From: Treponema sp.
GTDB taxonomy: Bacteria > Spirochaetota > Spirochaetia > Treponematales > Treponemataceae
DNA length: 64,000 nt
Assembly (NCBI GenBank): GCA_016294035.1
Contig: JAEDCT010000012.1
Location: 1-64,000 of the forward strand
Direction: 5' to 3'
Positions 49,412 through 58,382 of the stretch are shown piece by piece (the stretch's first letter is position 1; the number at the start of each line of letters is the position of its first letter). The notes beneath the pieces were generated by a model. The model saw only the letters and a list, made by a program, of their open reading frames with translations. It was not told where the DNA came from and searched no databases. A program made the translations under genes and the position numbers.

Positions 49412-51636
49412 TTATTCTTTATAAGGTTGAATGCATCGTATCGGGCTGCCTTTAGAACTTCCTTGTCCCTTGCAAGATCGGCAATGGAAAGCTTCAGGTA
49501 GCCTGACTGGTTTGTACCGGAGATTTCACCCGGACCTCTGAGCCTAAGGTCTTCTTCTGCTATTACAAATCCGTCGGTACTGTTGTAGATTGCCCTGAGC
49601 CTGTCTTTTCCTGCCTCGGTAATGTTTTTTCCAAAAGTCAGAAAGCAATAGGACTGGAGATTGCTTCGGCCTACACGTCCTCTAAGCTGATGGAGTTCTG
49701 CAAGACCAAACCTGTCTGCGTGCTCAATAGTAATGCAGGTAGCCTTTGCAACATCAACCCCAACTTCAACTACTGTTGTGGCACAAAGAATTTTGATTTC
49801 TCCTGACTGAAACTTTTCAAGAATTTCCCTTTGTTTTTCTTCATCGACTTTTCCATGCACGATGGCACATTTGTAGTCAGGAAATACTTTTGTGGACAAA
49901 AAACTGAACATTTCTTCGGCACTCTTCAAGCTTTTGTCATTGTTTTCGTCAAAATCATTTTCATCGGAATTTCCGATTCGCGGATAGACAAAATATGCCT
50001 GGTGACCCAGATTAAGTTCCTTTCGAACTGCATTGTAAATTGGAGCTTCATTTTCAACAGGTGTAATATATGTTTTTACGGGAAGTCGTCCTGATGGCAT
50101 GGTTCTGATAACGCTAATGTCCAGATCGCCGAATGCACTTAGAGCAAGGCTTTGTGGAATTGGAGTTGCACTCATCATGAGCAGGTCCGGGGAGTGTGAG
50201 AAATTATTGAATGAAGTGCGTCCCTTTGCGATGATGGATTCCCGCTGGGCAACACCAAATCTGTGCTGCTCATCAATTATTGCAAGTCCAAGATTTTTGT
50301 ACTGGGTGTTTCTTGAAAAGAGTGCATGAGTTCCAATGACAAGATTCAGGCTCCCATCCTTAAGGGCATTTACCAGGTGCTCGCGTCCTTTGGCTTTCAG
50401 GTTTCCTGTCAGAAAAGCTGTTTTTACTCCCAGTGGTTCAAGAAGACGGGAAGCAGTTTCTGCATGCTGACGTGCAAGAATTTCTGTCGGAGCAAGAAGG
50501 GCAACTTGTGATCCGTAGTCAATGGTTCTTAGTGCAGCAAAAAAGGAAACAAGAGTTTTTCCCGATCCAACATCACCCTGAAGAAGACGAGACATGGAAA
50601 ATGGGTTTCGCTCAAGTTTTTCAGGAGTATTGTTCATGGAGTTTAATTCAAGCTGACTTTTGTCTATGTCTGAATTTATGCTGATAATAACCTGCATCTG
50701 GTCTTTTGTCAGTTCAAAATCAAGTCTGGAAAGCAGGGCTTTTTGTTTAGGAGAAAGCCAGTTTTCAAAATTTTTTCTCAGGTTTGCAAGGCTTTCTTTT
50801 GTGTCTGGTATCTGGTTGAAAGATGAAGATGCATTTTCAATTTTGTTTTCGGTTGAGTATGGAGTTGATTCAAATACGGAACTCTGATCAAGTGAAGGAA
50901 GTGTTCCGCGATGATCCAGTGCCCTCTGAGCCATTTTATATTCAAAGAAAAACAACTCTTCATAAATGAGGGTGCGTCTTGCCAGTTCAACATCTTCCAT
51001 GGTTTGTGGCATGTGAATTTTTATGAGGCTTTCACTTTTTGACAAAAGTTTTCTTTCTGAAATAATCTTCTGGTCAAGCTCGTTGTCAATTGTCTTTGCG
51101 TAAAGCTTGAGTGCTGATTCAATGGCCTTGTGATAGTTTTTTTGTGAAAGTCCTTCAGTAAGGGAGTAGATTGGAATTACTTTCAGGGATGGGACACCCT
51201 TTTTTTGCCACGCCTTTAAGTCGCCGTCATCAGAAAGCTTGCTGGCCTCGAATGTGGTTGACTGGAGTTCTCCATAATTAACGTGGAAAGACCCGCTCAC
51301 ATGAATAATGCTTCCCACGGGAAGTGTCTTTTCAAGGAATGGTCTGTTGAATGCCACAAGAAAAGCATTTGCTGTTCCGTCTGAAATTGCAATCTTGAGG
51401 GTTTTCATTCGGCCATAGCCAAACCAGGAATGGGAAATGACCTTGCATAGTGTATTTGGTTTTTGGGTTGTAAATTCACTGAGATAAACAGTTTTTGTTC
51501 TGTCTTCATAGTTTCGGGGATAAGCCTGAAGCAAATCGCCTACTGTAAATATGTTAAGCCTGGCGAAGTTTTTTGCCGTTGCGGGTCCCACACCTGCAAG
51601 ATTTTCTACGGGAATTCCAAGTTCTGAAAGTTTCAA
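49408..51636 (-). CDS. recG: ATP-dependent DNA helicase RecG
   Basis: A 742-residue helicase that drives branch migration and replication fork reversal. The wedge domain begins GIPVENLAGVGPATAKNFAR and includes an OB fold (ISDGTANAFLVAFNRPFLEK). The helicase core has SRLLQGDVGSGKTLVSFFAA (Walker A near 350), IIDEQHRFGVAQRE (DEQH, motif II), LMMSATPIPQSLAL, TTVVEVGVDVAKATCI and QLRGRVGRSNLQSYC (motif VI). Length is slightly above the E. coli protein. It begins 14 bases after yggT, so both share the leader described at 52261. Confidence 0.94.
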   Translation of the reverse strand: MKLSELGIPVENLAGVGPATAKNFARLNIFTVGDLLQAYPRNYEDRTKTVYLSEFTTQKPNTLCKVISHSWFGYGRMKTLKIAISDGTANAFLVAFNRPFLEKTLPVGSIIHVSGSFHVNYGELQSTTFEASKLSDDGDLKAWQKKGVPSLKVIPIYSLTEGLSQKNYHKAIESALKLYAKTIDNELDQKIISERKLLSKSESLIKIHMPQTMEDVELARRTLIYEELFFFEYKMAQRALDHRGTLPSLDQSSVFESTPYSTENKIENASSSFNQIPDTKESLANLRKNFENWLSPKQKALLSRLDFELTKDQMQVIISINSDIDKSQLELNSMNNTPEKLERNPFSMSRLLQGDVGSGKTLVSFFAALRTIDYGSQVALLAPTEILARQHAETASRLLEPLGVKTAFLTGNLKAKGREHLVNALKDGSLNLVIGTHALFSRNTQYKNLGLAIIDEQHRFGVAQRESIIAKGRTSFNNFSHSPDLLMMSATPIPQSLALSAFGDLDISVIRTMPSGRLPVKTYITPVENEAPIYNAVRKELNLGHQAYFVYPRIGNSDENDFDENNDKSLKSAEEMFSFLSTKVFPDYKCAIVHGKVDEEKQREILEKFQSGEIKILCATTVVEVGVDVAKATCITIEHADRFGLAELHQLRGRVGRSNLQSYCFLTFGKNITEAGKDRLRAIYNSTDGFVIAEEDLRLRGPGEISGTNQSGYLKLSIADLARDKEVLKAARYDAFNLIKNN

Positions 51637-51649
51637 GAAATCTCCTTAG

Positions 51650-52255
51650 TCAGACAGGAAGTGATACTATTGCCGAGAAAATAATCTGGAACAGAAATAT
51701 TGAAAGAATCAGGATTACGAAGAGCACTGCCGCAGCAATAAGAAGTGCAGTTGAATATGGTACTCTTTTTCCAAAAGTGAATGTTCCTGCAATTTTGTAA
51801 ACCAGCGGTGAAATAGATGAATCAATGCTGTTAAGCATGTAGTTTGATGAATAGTCAGATCTTGTCATTTTTACGATTATGAATCTTACGATAAACAGGA
51901 AGATTATGAAAATCAAAATTGATGATATTGCTGAAGATATCATCTGAAACAAGATGGCAATTATAGTATCTGCGTTGATTGCTTTGTTGAAAGAAAGAAA
52001 TTTGAGAAACTGAGAGAGTGCATCAAGAACAATAAATGCCAGTGCCGGTGAAAAGTCAAAGCTTCCAAGCCTGAGCCATCTTATGCCCCGGAATAAATTC
52101 AGGTATGGATCACAAATGGTGGCAAGCATGTTGGAAAGCTTGTATGTTGAAGGCAATGAAATCCATGTCAGAATAATCCTGATAAGGCAGGCAAAAGAAT
52201 AAATTGATACAACTTGTGATGCAAAATAAAAAATCATTGATTGATTTGTGAACAT
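51650..52255 (-). CDS. YggT-family membrane protein
   Basis: A 201-residue membrane protein with two YggT units: FACLIRIILTWISLP with CDPYLNLFRGIRWLRLGSFD (about residues 20-65), and a later pair of helices including LIFIIFLFIVRFIIVKMTRS near 120. Four to five helices are predicted. Small YggT proteins occur beside cell-division or osmotic-stress genes; the function is poorly defined. The ATG has GGGAGA upstream, placed right after hairpin H4 of the leader, so the leader probably governs its translation. It is the first gene of a yggT-recG unit. Confidence 0.82.
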   Translation of the reverse strand: MFTNQSMIFYFASQVVSIYSFACLIRIILTWISLPSTYKLSNMLATICDPYLNLFRGIRWLRLGSFDFSPALAFIVLDALSQFLKFLSFNKAINADTIIAILFQMISSAISSILIFIIFLFIVRFIIVKMTRSDYSSNYMLNSIDSSISPLVYKIAGTFTFGKRVPYSTALLIAAAVLFVILILSIFLFQIIFSAIVSLPV

Positions 52256-52260
52256 TCTTG

Positions 52261-52421
52261 TCTCCCATAAAAAGTCAAGAAGATTGTTTCAACAATCGAT
52301 TGACTTTTTATGCCGCTTCGCAATGAAATGAGAAGCGGCAGTTGATAAGGAAGTTCGCAACGCGAACTTGTGAATAAAAACTTTGACGCTACTTCAGGCA
52401 AAGTTTTTATTACACCTCCTG
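52261..52421 (-). promoter_or_regulatory. Four-hairpin structured leader RNA, copy 2
   Basis: On the minus strand, in transcription order: CAGGAG (52421-52416), H1 (52411-52373; arms AATAAAAACTTTG and CAAAGTTTTTATT), 3 bases, H2 (52369-52351; AAGTTCGC, loop GTT, GCGAACTT), 11 bases, H3 (52339-52312; GCCGCTTC and GAAGCGGC), H4 (52312-52266), then the ribosome-binding site GGGAGA of yggT. Hairpin order and linker lengths equal those at 44269-44426. H1, H2 and H3 differ by paired changes, H4 is nearly identical, and loops share CT-R-AA-R-TAGCG (H1), GTT (H2) and TCATT-N-CATT (H3). Confidence 0.85.
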
Positions 52422-52474
52422 ATGTTTTATGTCCTGTGTAAGGAATCGCTGCTTTTTTTTTCGAATCTACTACA

Positions 52475-52503
52475 ATTCTAGAATACTAAAATACCTTTTG
52501 CAA
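52475..52503 (-). promoter_or_regulatory. Promoter of the yggT-recG unit
   Basis: On the minus strand TTGCAA (52503-52498) and TAGAAT (52480-52475) are 17 bases apart. A start near 52468 would give a 5' leader of about 210 nt containing all four hairpins. Confidence 0.6.
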
Positions 52504-52544
52504 ATCAACTTAAGAAAAAAATTGCGGATATATCGAATTTTTTT

Positions 52545-52825
52545 CGAGAATATCCCCTCAGGGACAGTAGTCAAGTGTTTTATAAAAATACGGGAAGGAA
52601 GGCACCGGATGGCAAAAACACTCGCAAGACGGAACGATAGTTTCCTTGCCGGCTTGCGTGTGTAGCGACGCTAGCTTATTTCGAGTTCTACTGAGCCACG
52701 GATGGTGCTTTAGAAGAAGAAAAAGCGAGAATCGTGGTAACGATTCTCGTTGCGACAGGATGTCGCAACTGACTGGTAGTATTTTTATATGTAATTTTTC
52801 ATTCTGTCCTTGAGGGGATATATCG
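52545..52825 (+). repeat. Terminal-inverted-repeat element, copy B
   Basis: A 281-bp element. The left arm (52545-52567), read on the other strand, is identical over 23 bases to the right arm of copy A, and the right arm is at 52804-52825. The 5' half matches copy A with few changes, including an 18-codon frame (ATG 52609, TAG 52663; F-L-A-G-L-R-V ending). The middle differs: in place of the small hairpin it has GAGAATCG-TGGTAA-CGATTCTC and GTTGCGAC-AGGAT-GTCGCAAC. Both copies then continue TGACTGGTAGTATTTTTAT. It ends 7 bases beyond the dnaE stop, so it could end dnaE transcription. A remnant of another right arm (GGATATATCGAATTTTTTT) abuts it at 52526. Confidence 0.85.
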
Positions 52826-52831
52826 ATTTTT

Positions 52832-55800
52832 TTAGTCAATCCATGCATCGTGAACATAAGGCAAATCTTTAACTGACTGAATGAATTCCGGTGTTGATGG
52901 AGTGCTGATTTCTGATGTTGCCCTGACGGTGAACATTTTTCCTCCGATATCAACATGGAAGAATACATTGCAGTTTCCCTGGGCTCCCAGAAGAAAATCC
53001 GTCAGTTTGAGAATGTCCCGTTCATTTTTGAATCCGTTTTCGACCTGTATGTGCAGGCTTGTAACTGCTTTGGTTTCAAGAGCATTAATGTCTTCGAGAG
53101 AGTCAACAATAAAGCTTGGAGTTTCTCGGGAGCCATCAACTTTACCCTTGAAGGCATAGACTCCTTCAGCTTGAATTTTGGATTCAAGAAGTTCCCATGT
53201 TTTCGGGAAGAATGTTAGATCCATCTCGCCCTTAAAATCGGCAAGCTTACCAAATGCCATTCGGGTTCCCTTTTTTGTCATGATGGGCCTGATGTTGTTT
53301 ACCATACCAATGGCAATTAGTGTCCTTCCGGCTTTTTTTGCCAGCCATGGTTTTCCGCTTGCAGCAAGTGCCTCTGATTCAGCCTTTGTTTCTTTTGCAT
53401 AGCGATCTATATTCTGGCTTGAGCAGGTTGCACAGTTTTCAATAACTTTTCTGTAGTCATCAAGAGGATGCCCGGAAACAAAACAACCGATGAGGTCCTT
53501 TTCCATGTTGAGAAGTTCCATCTTCGGCATTTCTTCACATTCATCCCAGGTGTAGTCTGCATATTCCTTGATTCCTGCATCTTCAAAAAGACTTGCCTGA
53601 CCATAGGCGCTGTCTTCGTTTTTCTTTTCTTCATAGGCAATTACCTGCTCGTAGTTGAGAAGAAGAGTTGCCCTGTTCTTGTCCAGATGATCAAATCCAC
53701 CTGTCTTGATAAGAACTTCAATGGCCTTTTTGTTGATGGGATTTTTTGCAGGTAGAAGATGTCCGTTTTCATCTGTGGAAGTTTCTTTGAGTTTCATGCA
53801 GCGTTCAATAAAGTTCGAGAATGATTCAAATGGTCCGTTTGCTTCCCTTTCATGAACAATGGCAGCTGCAGCACCTTCTCCCATTCCCTTGATACCACGC
53901 AAGCCAAATACAATGTGTCCGTCAACAACGTCAAAGTTAACGTCAGAACGGTTTACGTCAGGAGCATCAACCGGGATTCCCATTTTCTTTGCTTCTTCAA
54001 TATAGACAGGAAGAGTATCTGTTGATGTGATTTCATTTGTAAGGTTTGCAGCCATGAACTCAGCGGCATAATGGCATTTCAGGTAGCCTGTTCTGTATGC
54101 GAGAACCGTGTAGGCTGCGGCATGGGACTTGTTGAAACCGTAGTTTGCGAAAGGAATCATGATTTCAAAGATGTCATCAGCATGTTCCTTTGTGAATCCT
54201 TCCTTTACGGCACCCTCTTCAAATTCAGCTTTTTTTCCCATGAGAACTTCAAGCTTTTTCTTTCCCATGGCACGGCGAAGCATGTCAGCGGCACCAAGAG
54301 AAAATCCGGCTATTCTCTGTGAAACCTGCATGATCTGTTCCTGGTAAACCATTACTCCGTAAGTTTCCTTAAGAATTCCTTCAAGACATGGGTCTGGATA
54401 TTTTACCGTGCTCGGGTCATTCTTTCCGTCTACGAAAGTCTGGATGTAATCCATTGGTCCCGGGCGGTATAGTGCATTCATGGCCACAAGGTCTGTGATT
54501 TGCTTTGGCTGGAGTGCACGCATCCATTTCTGCATTCCCGGAGATTCAAACTGGAAAATTGCAACAGTGTCTCCGCGGGAAAAAAGCTTGTATGTTTCTT
54601 CATCAGTATCTGGAACTTCGCTTACTGAAAATTCTGGTGTTCCTTCAGGTCTGTGCTTGTTTATGATGTCTTCTGCATATCGGATGAGAGAAAGAGTCTT
54701 GAGTCCCAGGTAGTCAAATTTTACCAGTCCGCATGGCTCAATGATATCCATTGTGTACTGTACTGCAACTTCTCCGGTTCTGTTATCCTTGAAAATTGGT
54801 GCCCAGTCAGGAAGTGGCGTGAGTCCGATTACCATACCTGAAGCATGGAGTCCTGTGTTTCTGATGCAGCCTTCCAGCTTGAGTGCAAGTTCAAAGAGCT
54901 TTGTGAATCTAGGATCGTCCTTGTATGGAATCAGCTGTCCTCCATCGGGCATTTTTTCTGTAGGCGGGTTGAAGCAGTCCTTGAGCTTGGCCTTTGGATT
55001 GTCTGGAACGCAAGCCTTTAGCATGTTTACTTCACTGAGAGGAATTTCCAGAATTCGTCCTACGTCAGCAATACAGTTTTTTGGCTTAAGGGTACCGAAC
55101 GTAACAATGTGTCCTACATTTTCAGGATGGTACAAATCCTGGGTGTGTTTGATAATGTCCTGTCTGAAGTCGAAGTCCATGTCAACGTCAAAGTCAGGCA
55201 TTGAGACGCGTTCCGGGTTAAGGAATCGTTCGAAAATCAGTCCGAATTTGAAAGGGTCAATGTCTGTGATTCCCATGCAGTATGCAACCAGGGAACCGGC
55301 ACCGGAACCTCGCCCTGGACCTATTGGCATGTATGGTTTCTTTACTTTGTTAACGTTGTCGTAAGTACTTTTTGACCAGTTGATGAATTCCCAAACGATG
55401 AGGAAGTATCCAGAGAATCCCATTGAGAAGATGATTCCGATTTCATATTCGGCGCGGGCACGGATCTCTGGCGTGATTTCCTTGTATCGTTTTTTCAATC
55501 CTTCTTCAACAATATGACGAACGTAATCATTCTGGTTTGACTGGTAGTCATCTCCGTGGGTCTGGAATTCAACCGGCAGTTCAAACCGAGGCAGTGTTCC
55601 CTTGAGTTCAGGAGTTGAATACTGATGGATAGTGAGATCACACATACTTGCAATCTTGAGAGTATTATCCATTGCTTCCTGAATAACGCTGTCATCAATT
55701 CCTGGAATACCGGCCAGAACCTGACGCATTTCGCTTTCAGTTTTCATGTAGAATTCTGGTCCGCCCATTGGGATTGTGTCTTTGAGTGCTTTCTTGAATC

Positions 55801-56542
55801 CGATTGCCTTGAGTGCATTCTGGGCTTCGGCATCATCTTTTTTTACATAGTGAATGTCGTTTGTCAGAACAAGAGGAATGTCCAGATCCTTTGCAAGCTT
55901 TACTAGTTTTGGTGCAACTTCAATCTGGTCTTCAAGTCCGTGATTCTGGAGTTCGATGTAGTAGCTGTCTTTTCCAAAAAGATTCTGGTATTTTTTTGCA
56001 ACTTCGTAGGCCTCTTCAATTCTGTCGTTCAGAAGAAGCTGTGGAATTTCACCGGCAATACATGCAGAACAGCAGATGAGTCCCTCGTGGTATTTTTCCA
56101 GAAGTTCAAAGTCAATTCGCGGGCGCTTGTAGAATCCGTCAGTGTAGGCAATGGATGAAAGCCAGCTCATGTTCTTGTAGCCGGTGTCATTCTTGCACAG
56201 AAGTATGAGGTGGAAGTAATATCCACGCTTTCCGTTTCGTCCGTATGGAACCTGCTCCTGCTCCGTGTGCTTTCCGTATGCCACATAGAATTCCTCGCCC
56301 ACAATGGGATTGATTCCATTTGCGTGACAAAGATGTTCAAAGTTCAGAACTCCGAACATGTTTCCGTGATCAGTAAGGGCCAGTGCCGGCATGTTAAGTT
56401 CTTTTGCCCTGTGTACCAGATCCCGGACTTTTGCATGACCATCAAGAAGTGAGTAGTCTGAGTGTACGTGAAGGTGAACGAAATTTGACTGGGGTACGCC
56501 TTCATTTTCTATGTCCTTGAATTTCTCAAACCAGTCTGCCAT
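52832..56542 (-). CDS. dnaE: DNA polymerase III subunit alpha
   Basis: A 1236-residue replicative polymerase subunit. The N-terminal PHP domain has FVHLHVHSDYSLLDGHAKVR and ALTDHGNMFGVLNF. The polymerase core shows PIGPGRGSGAGSLVAYCMGI near 405 and SMPDFDVDMDFDFR near 442, with the catalytic aspartates. The tau/beta-binding region and an OB fold follow (TLIAIGMVNNIRPIMTKKGT near 1080). It copies the chromosome as part of the holoenzyme; length and order are normal for DnaE1. GGAGG lies 12 bases before the ATG. A repeat element lies directly behind the stop. Confidence 0.96.
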   Translation of the reverse strand: MADWFEKFKDIENEGVPQSNFVHLHVHSDYSLLDGHAKVRDLVHRAKELNMPALALTDHGNMFGVLNFEHLCHANGINPIVGEEFYVAYGKHTEQEQVPYGRNGKRGYYFHLILLCKNDTGYKNMSWLSSIAYTDGFYKRPRIDFELLEKYHEGLICCSACIAGEIPQLLLNDRIEEAYEVAKKYQNLFGKDSYYIELQNHGLEDQIEVAPKLVKLAKDLDIPLVLTNDIHYVKKDDAEAQNALKAIGFKKALKDTIPMGGPEFYMKTESEMRQVLAGIPGIDDSVIQEAMDNTLKIASMCDLTIHQYSTPELKGTLPRFELPVEFQTHGDDYQSNQNDYVRHIVEEGLKKRYKEITPEIRARAEYEIGIIFSMGFSGYFLIVWEFINWSKSTYDNVNKVKKPYMPIGPGRGSGAGSLVAYCMGITDIDPFKFGLIFERFLNPERVSMPDFDVDMDFDFRQDIIKHTQDLYHPENVGHIVTFGTLKPKNCIADVGRILEIPLSEVNMLKACVPDNPKAKLKDCFNPPTEKMPDGGQLIPYKDDPRFTKLFELALKLEGCIRNTGLHASGMVIGLTPLPDWAPIFKDNRTGEVAVQYTMDIIEPCGLVKFDYLGLKTLSLIRYAEDIINKHRPEGTPEFSVSEVPDTDEETYKLFSRGDTVAIFQFESPGMQKWMRALQPKQITDLVAMNALYRPGPMDYIQTFVDGKNDPSTVKYPDPCLEGILKETYGVMVYQEQIMQVSQRIAGFSLGAADMLRRAMGKKKLEVLMGKKAEFEEGAVKEGFTKEHADDIFEIMIPFANYGFNKSHAAAYTVLAYRTGYLKCHYAAEFMAANLTNEITSTDTLPVYIEEAKKMGIPVDAPDVNRSDVNFDVVDGHIVFGLRGIKGMGEGAAAAIVHEREANGPFESFSNFIERCMKLKETSTDENGHLLPAKNPINKKAIEVLIKTGGFDHLDKNRATLLLNYEQVIAYEEKKNEDSAYGQASLFEDAGIKEYADYTWDECEEMPKMELLNMEKDLIGCFVSGHPLDDYRKVIENCATCSSQNIDRYAKETKAESEALAASGKPWLAKKAGRTLIAIGMVNNIRPIMTKKGTRMAFGKLADFKGEMDLTFFPKTWELLESKIQAEGVYAFKGKVDGSRETPSFIVDSLEDINALETKAVTSLHIQVENGFKNERDILKLTDFLLGAQGNCNVFFHVDIGGKMFTVRATSEISTPSTPEFIQSVKDLPYVHDAWID

Positions 56543-56570
56543 CTTTTTGCCATGCCTCCGAATCTATAAG

Positions 56571-56598
56571 TTTATAATTGTTTGTTTGATTCTATCAA
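56571..56598 (-). promoter_or_regulatory. Promoter of dnaE
   Basis: On the minus strand TTGATA (56598-56593) and TATAAA (56576-56571) are 16 bases apart. A perfect palindrome TTTGATTCTATCAAA (56585-56599) overlaps the -35 and could be an operator. Confidence 0.5.
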
Positions 56599-56624
56599 AC
56601 TGAAATCTCATATTTTGAGAAATT

Positions 56625-57404
56625 TTATTTTAGACAGGAATTTCCGTTGTAATCCAGGTCAGTGAGAATTTCTGTGTGGTCTGGGAATACTGCAACGGTG
56701 TGTTCCTCGTGACAGCTCCAGCTTCCGTCTGCCGTGATTACAGTCCAGTCAGAACCTTCTTCTATGTCTACATCATCAGTTCCTTCATTAATCATAGGCT
56801 CGATGGCAAGAACCATTCCGGCCTGGATTCTCGGATTTGCTCCGTGACTTGGGCTGTTTGGAATGCTTGGATCTTCGTGAACGTCAAGTCCAACTCCGTG
56901 TCCGCAGTATTCATATACAACTCCGTATCCGTTCTGTTCGTGGGCAACTGCGTAAACTGCTTTTGTTATGTCAGAAATTCTGTTTCCTGTTCTGCAGGCT
57001 TCAATTCCTGCAACCAGGCTTTCTCTTGTTACGCGGCAGAGTTTCTGGTGGGCAGGCTTAACGTTTCCTACCAGGACAGTATGAGTGCTGTCTGAGATGT
57101 ATCCGTCAAGGTTGATTCCAATGTCAAGGGATACAATGTCTCCGTCCCTGACGATTTTCTTTTTTGATGGAACTCCGTGTATAACCTGATTGTTTATGCT
57201 TATACATGCACAGCCTGGAAATCCTTCCTGATGCCATGCCGGCTTCCCGCCGAATTTTCTTACGAATTCCACGCACCAGTCATCAATTTCCTTTGTGCTT
57301 ACTCCAGGCTTTACTCTTGGAATTATTTCATTGAATAAGTCTGCAAGTTCATGGCAGCTCTTTCTGATTCCGTTAATCTGTTTTTCATTTTTTAAGGTGA
57401 TCAT
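56625..57404 (-). CDS. map: Methionine aminopeptidase, type I
   Basis: A 259-residue metalloprotease that removes the starting methionine of new proteins. The pita-bread fold residues are seen as INNQVIHGVPSKK (H76), IVSLDIGINLDGYISDSTHT (D94 and D105), YCGHGVGLDVHEDPSIPN (histidine near 168), LAIEPMINEGTD (glutamate) and HEEHTVAVF (glutamate). Length is typical of type I enzymes with no N-terminal zinc extension. A GGAG ribosome-binding site precedes the ATG. It lies just downstream of the DnaJ-like gene (about 40 bp), so these may be co-transcribed. Confidence 0.95.
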   Translation of the reverse strand: MITLKNEKQINGIRKSCHELADLFNEIIPRVKPGVSTKEIDDWCVEFVRKFGGKPAWHQEGFPGCACISINNQVIHGVPSKKKIVRDGDIVSLDIGINLDGYISDSTHTVLVGNVKPAHQKLCRVTRESLVAGIEACRTGNRISDITKAVYAVAHEQNGYGVVYEYCGHGVGLDVHEDPSIPNSPSHGANPRIQAGMVLAIEPMINEGTDDVDIEEGSDWTVITADGSWSCHEEHTVAVFPDHTEILTDLDYNGNSCLK

Positions 57405-57443
57405 ATATATTCTCCATAATTGGTTTGTTTCCTGCTTGAGTTT

Positions 57444-58208
57444 TTATTTTCTGCAGATGTTTAGTGCCTCGGTTCTGCAAATGTCCGCAGTCTGAATGTC
57501 TCCCATTCTTTCGTATATGTCTGCCATTTTTTCAAGGAAGAAGGCATCATCGGATTTTCCAAGATTGAGTTCGAGAGCTCTTTCCCATGCATCAAGTGCA
57601 AGTTCATCAGGCAGTTGTCCTTCGATGTTGTTTCTGAGTATGTGACGGGCGAGTCCGAGAACTTCTGGAAAAAACAATCTGAAGTAGTCATAGCTGTAGT
57701 TCATTTTTATGACTTGCTCCAGGATGATTACTGCATCGTAGTATTCCTGTCTTAAGACAAGTTCTTCCGAGAGGATGAATCCATAGTCCATGAAATCTTC
57801 CCTTGTGAACCACCTGGACATTTTGAATCCCGGACGTTCCATATTCATCTTCTTGAAAATGGTTACGGCTTCTTCTTCATTGCCGCGCATTAAGTCAAAC
57901 ACAATGAGCTTTACCATGCTTTCATCATCATTTCTTTCCAGAAGCCACAGCCGGTAGTCAAAGGTATCTTTCTTTGGTTTCCAGGTCCATGCAGTTTCCT
58001 GGTTGAATTTGAATTTTTCATCAAAGATCTGTCTTGACCTTGAATCAGTGAGTATTTCATATGCCTTTTGGAGTTCGTTGAAGGCCTTGTCATCAGGGTT
58101 TTCAGCTAGGTCCGGGTGTAAAATCTTTGCCTTTTTTCGGTATGCACTTCGGATTTCTGAAAGGCTGGCATAGGGGGGTACTCCAAGAATCTTGTAACAG
58201 TCACGCAT
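57444..58208 (-). CDS. DnaJ-domain protein with TPR-like tail
   Basis: A 254-residue protein. Residues 1-67 are a J domain (YKILGVPPYASLSEIRSAYR, HPD at 31-33, NELQKAYEILTDSRSRQIFD) able to stimulate DnaK. It lacks the glycine/phenylalanine, zinc-finger and C-terminal domains of DnaJ, so it is a class III J protein. The C-terminal part is helical and repeat-like (LALDAWERALELNLGKSDDA, then FLEKMADIYERMGDIQTADI), matching TPR units. It may present particular clients to DnaK; which ones is unknown. Confidence 0.85.
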   Translation of the reverse strand: MRDCYKILGVPPYASLSEIRSAYRKKAKILHPDLAENPDDKAFNELQKAYEILTDSRSRQIFDEKFKFNQETAWTWKPKKDTFDYRLWLLERNDDESMVKLIVFDLMRGNEEEAVTIFKKMNMERPGFKMSRWFTREDFMDYGFILSEELVLRQEYYDAVIILEQVIKMNYSYDYFRLFFPEVLGLARHILRNNIEGQLPDELALDAWERALELNLGKSDDAFFLEKMADIYERMGDIQTADICRTEALNICRK

Positions 58209-58297
58209 GGATTTCTAATTTTAACTGTTATATGAAAAAAATTCAATTTGAGTATTGGAAAGAAGCAATGGGCGGGAATATTGGGATTTTCAATCAG

Positions 58298-58326
58298 TTG
58301 AAGAGTGTTCTGTTTTGTAGTAAAAT
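58298..58326 (+). promoter_or_regulatory. Promoter of glyS
   Basis: TTGAAG (58298-58303) and TAAAAT (58321-58326) are 17 bases apart. The roughly 50-nt leader holds a small hairpin (ACGCTA-CAAGCCAA-TAGCGT) directly before the GAAGGAG ribosome-binding site. Confidence 0.6.
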
Positions 58327-58382
58327 CTACGGATAAAATAATCTATACGCTACAAGCCAATAGCGTGAAGGAGTTATAAAAA

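Noticed and set aside
58232..58336. A 34-codon frame between the DnaJ-like gene and glyS
   Set aside because: No ribosome-binding site, no recognisable domain, and it overlaps the glyS promoter.
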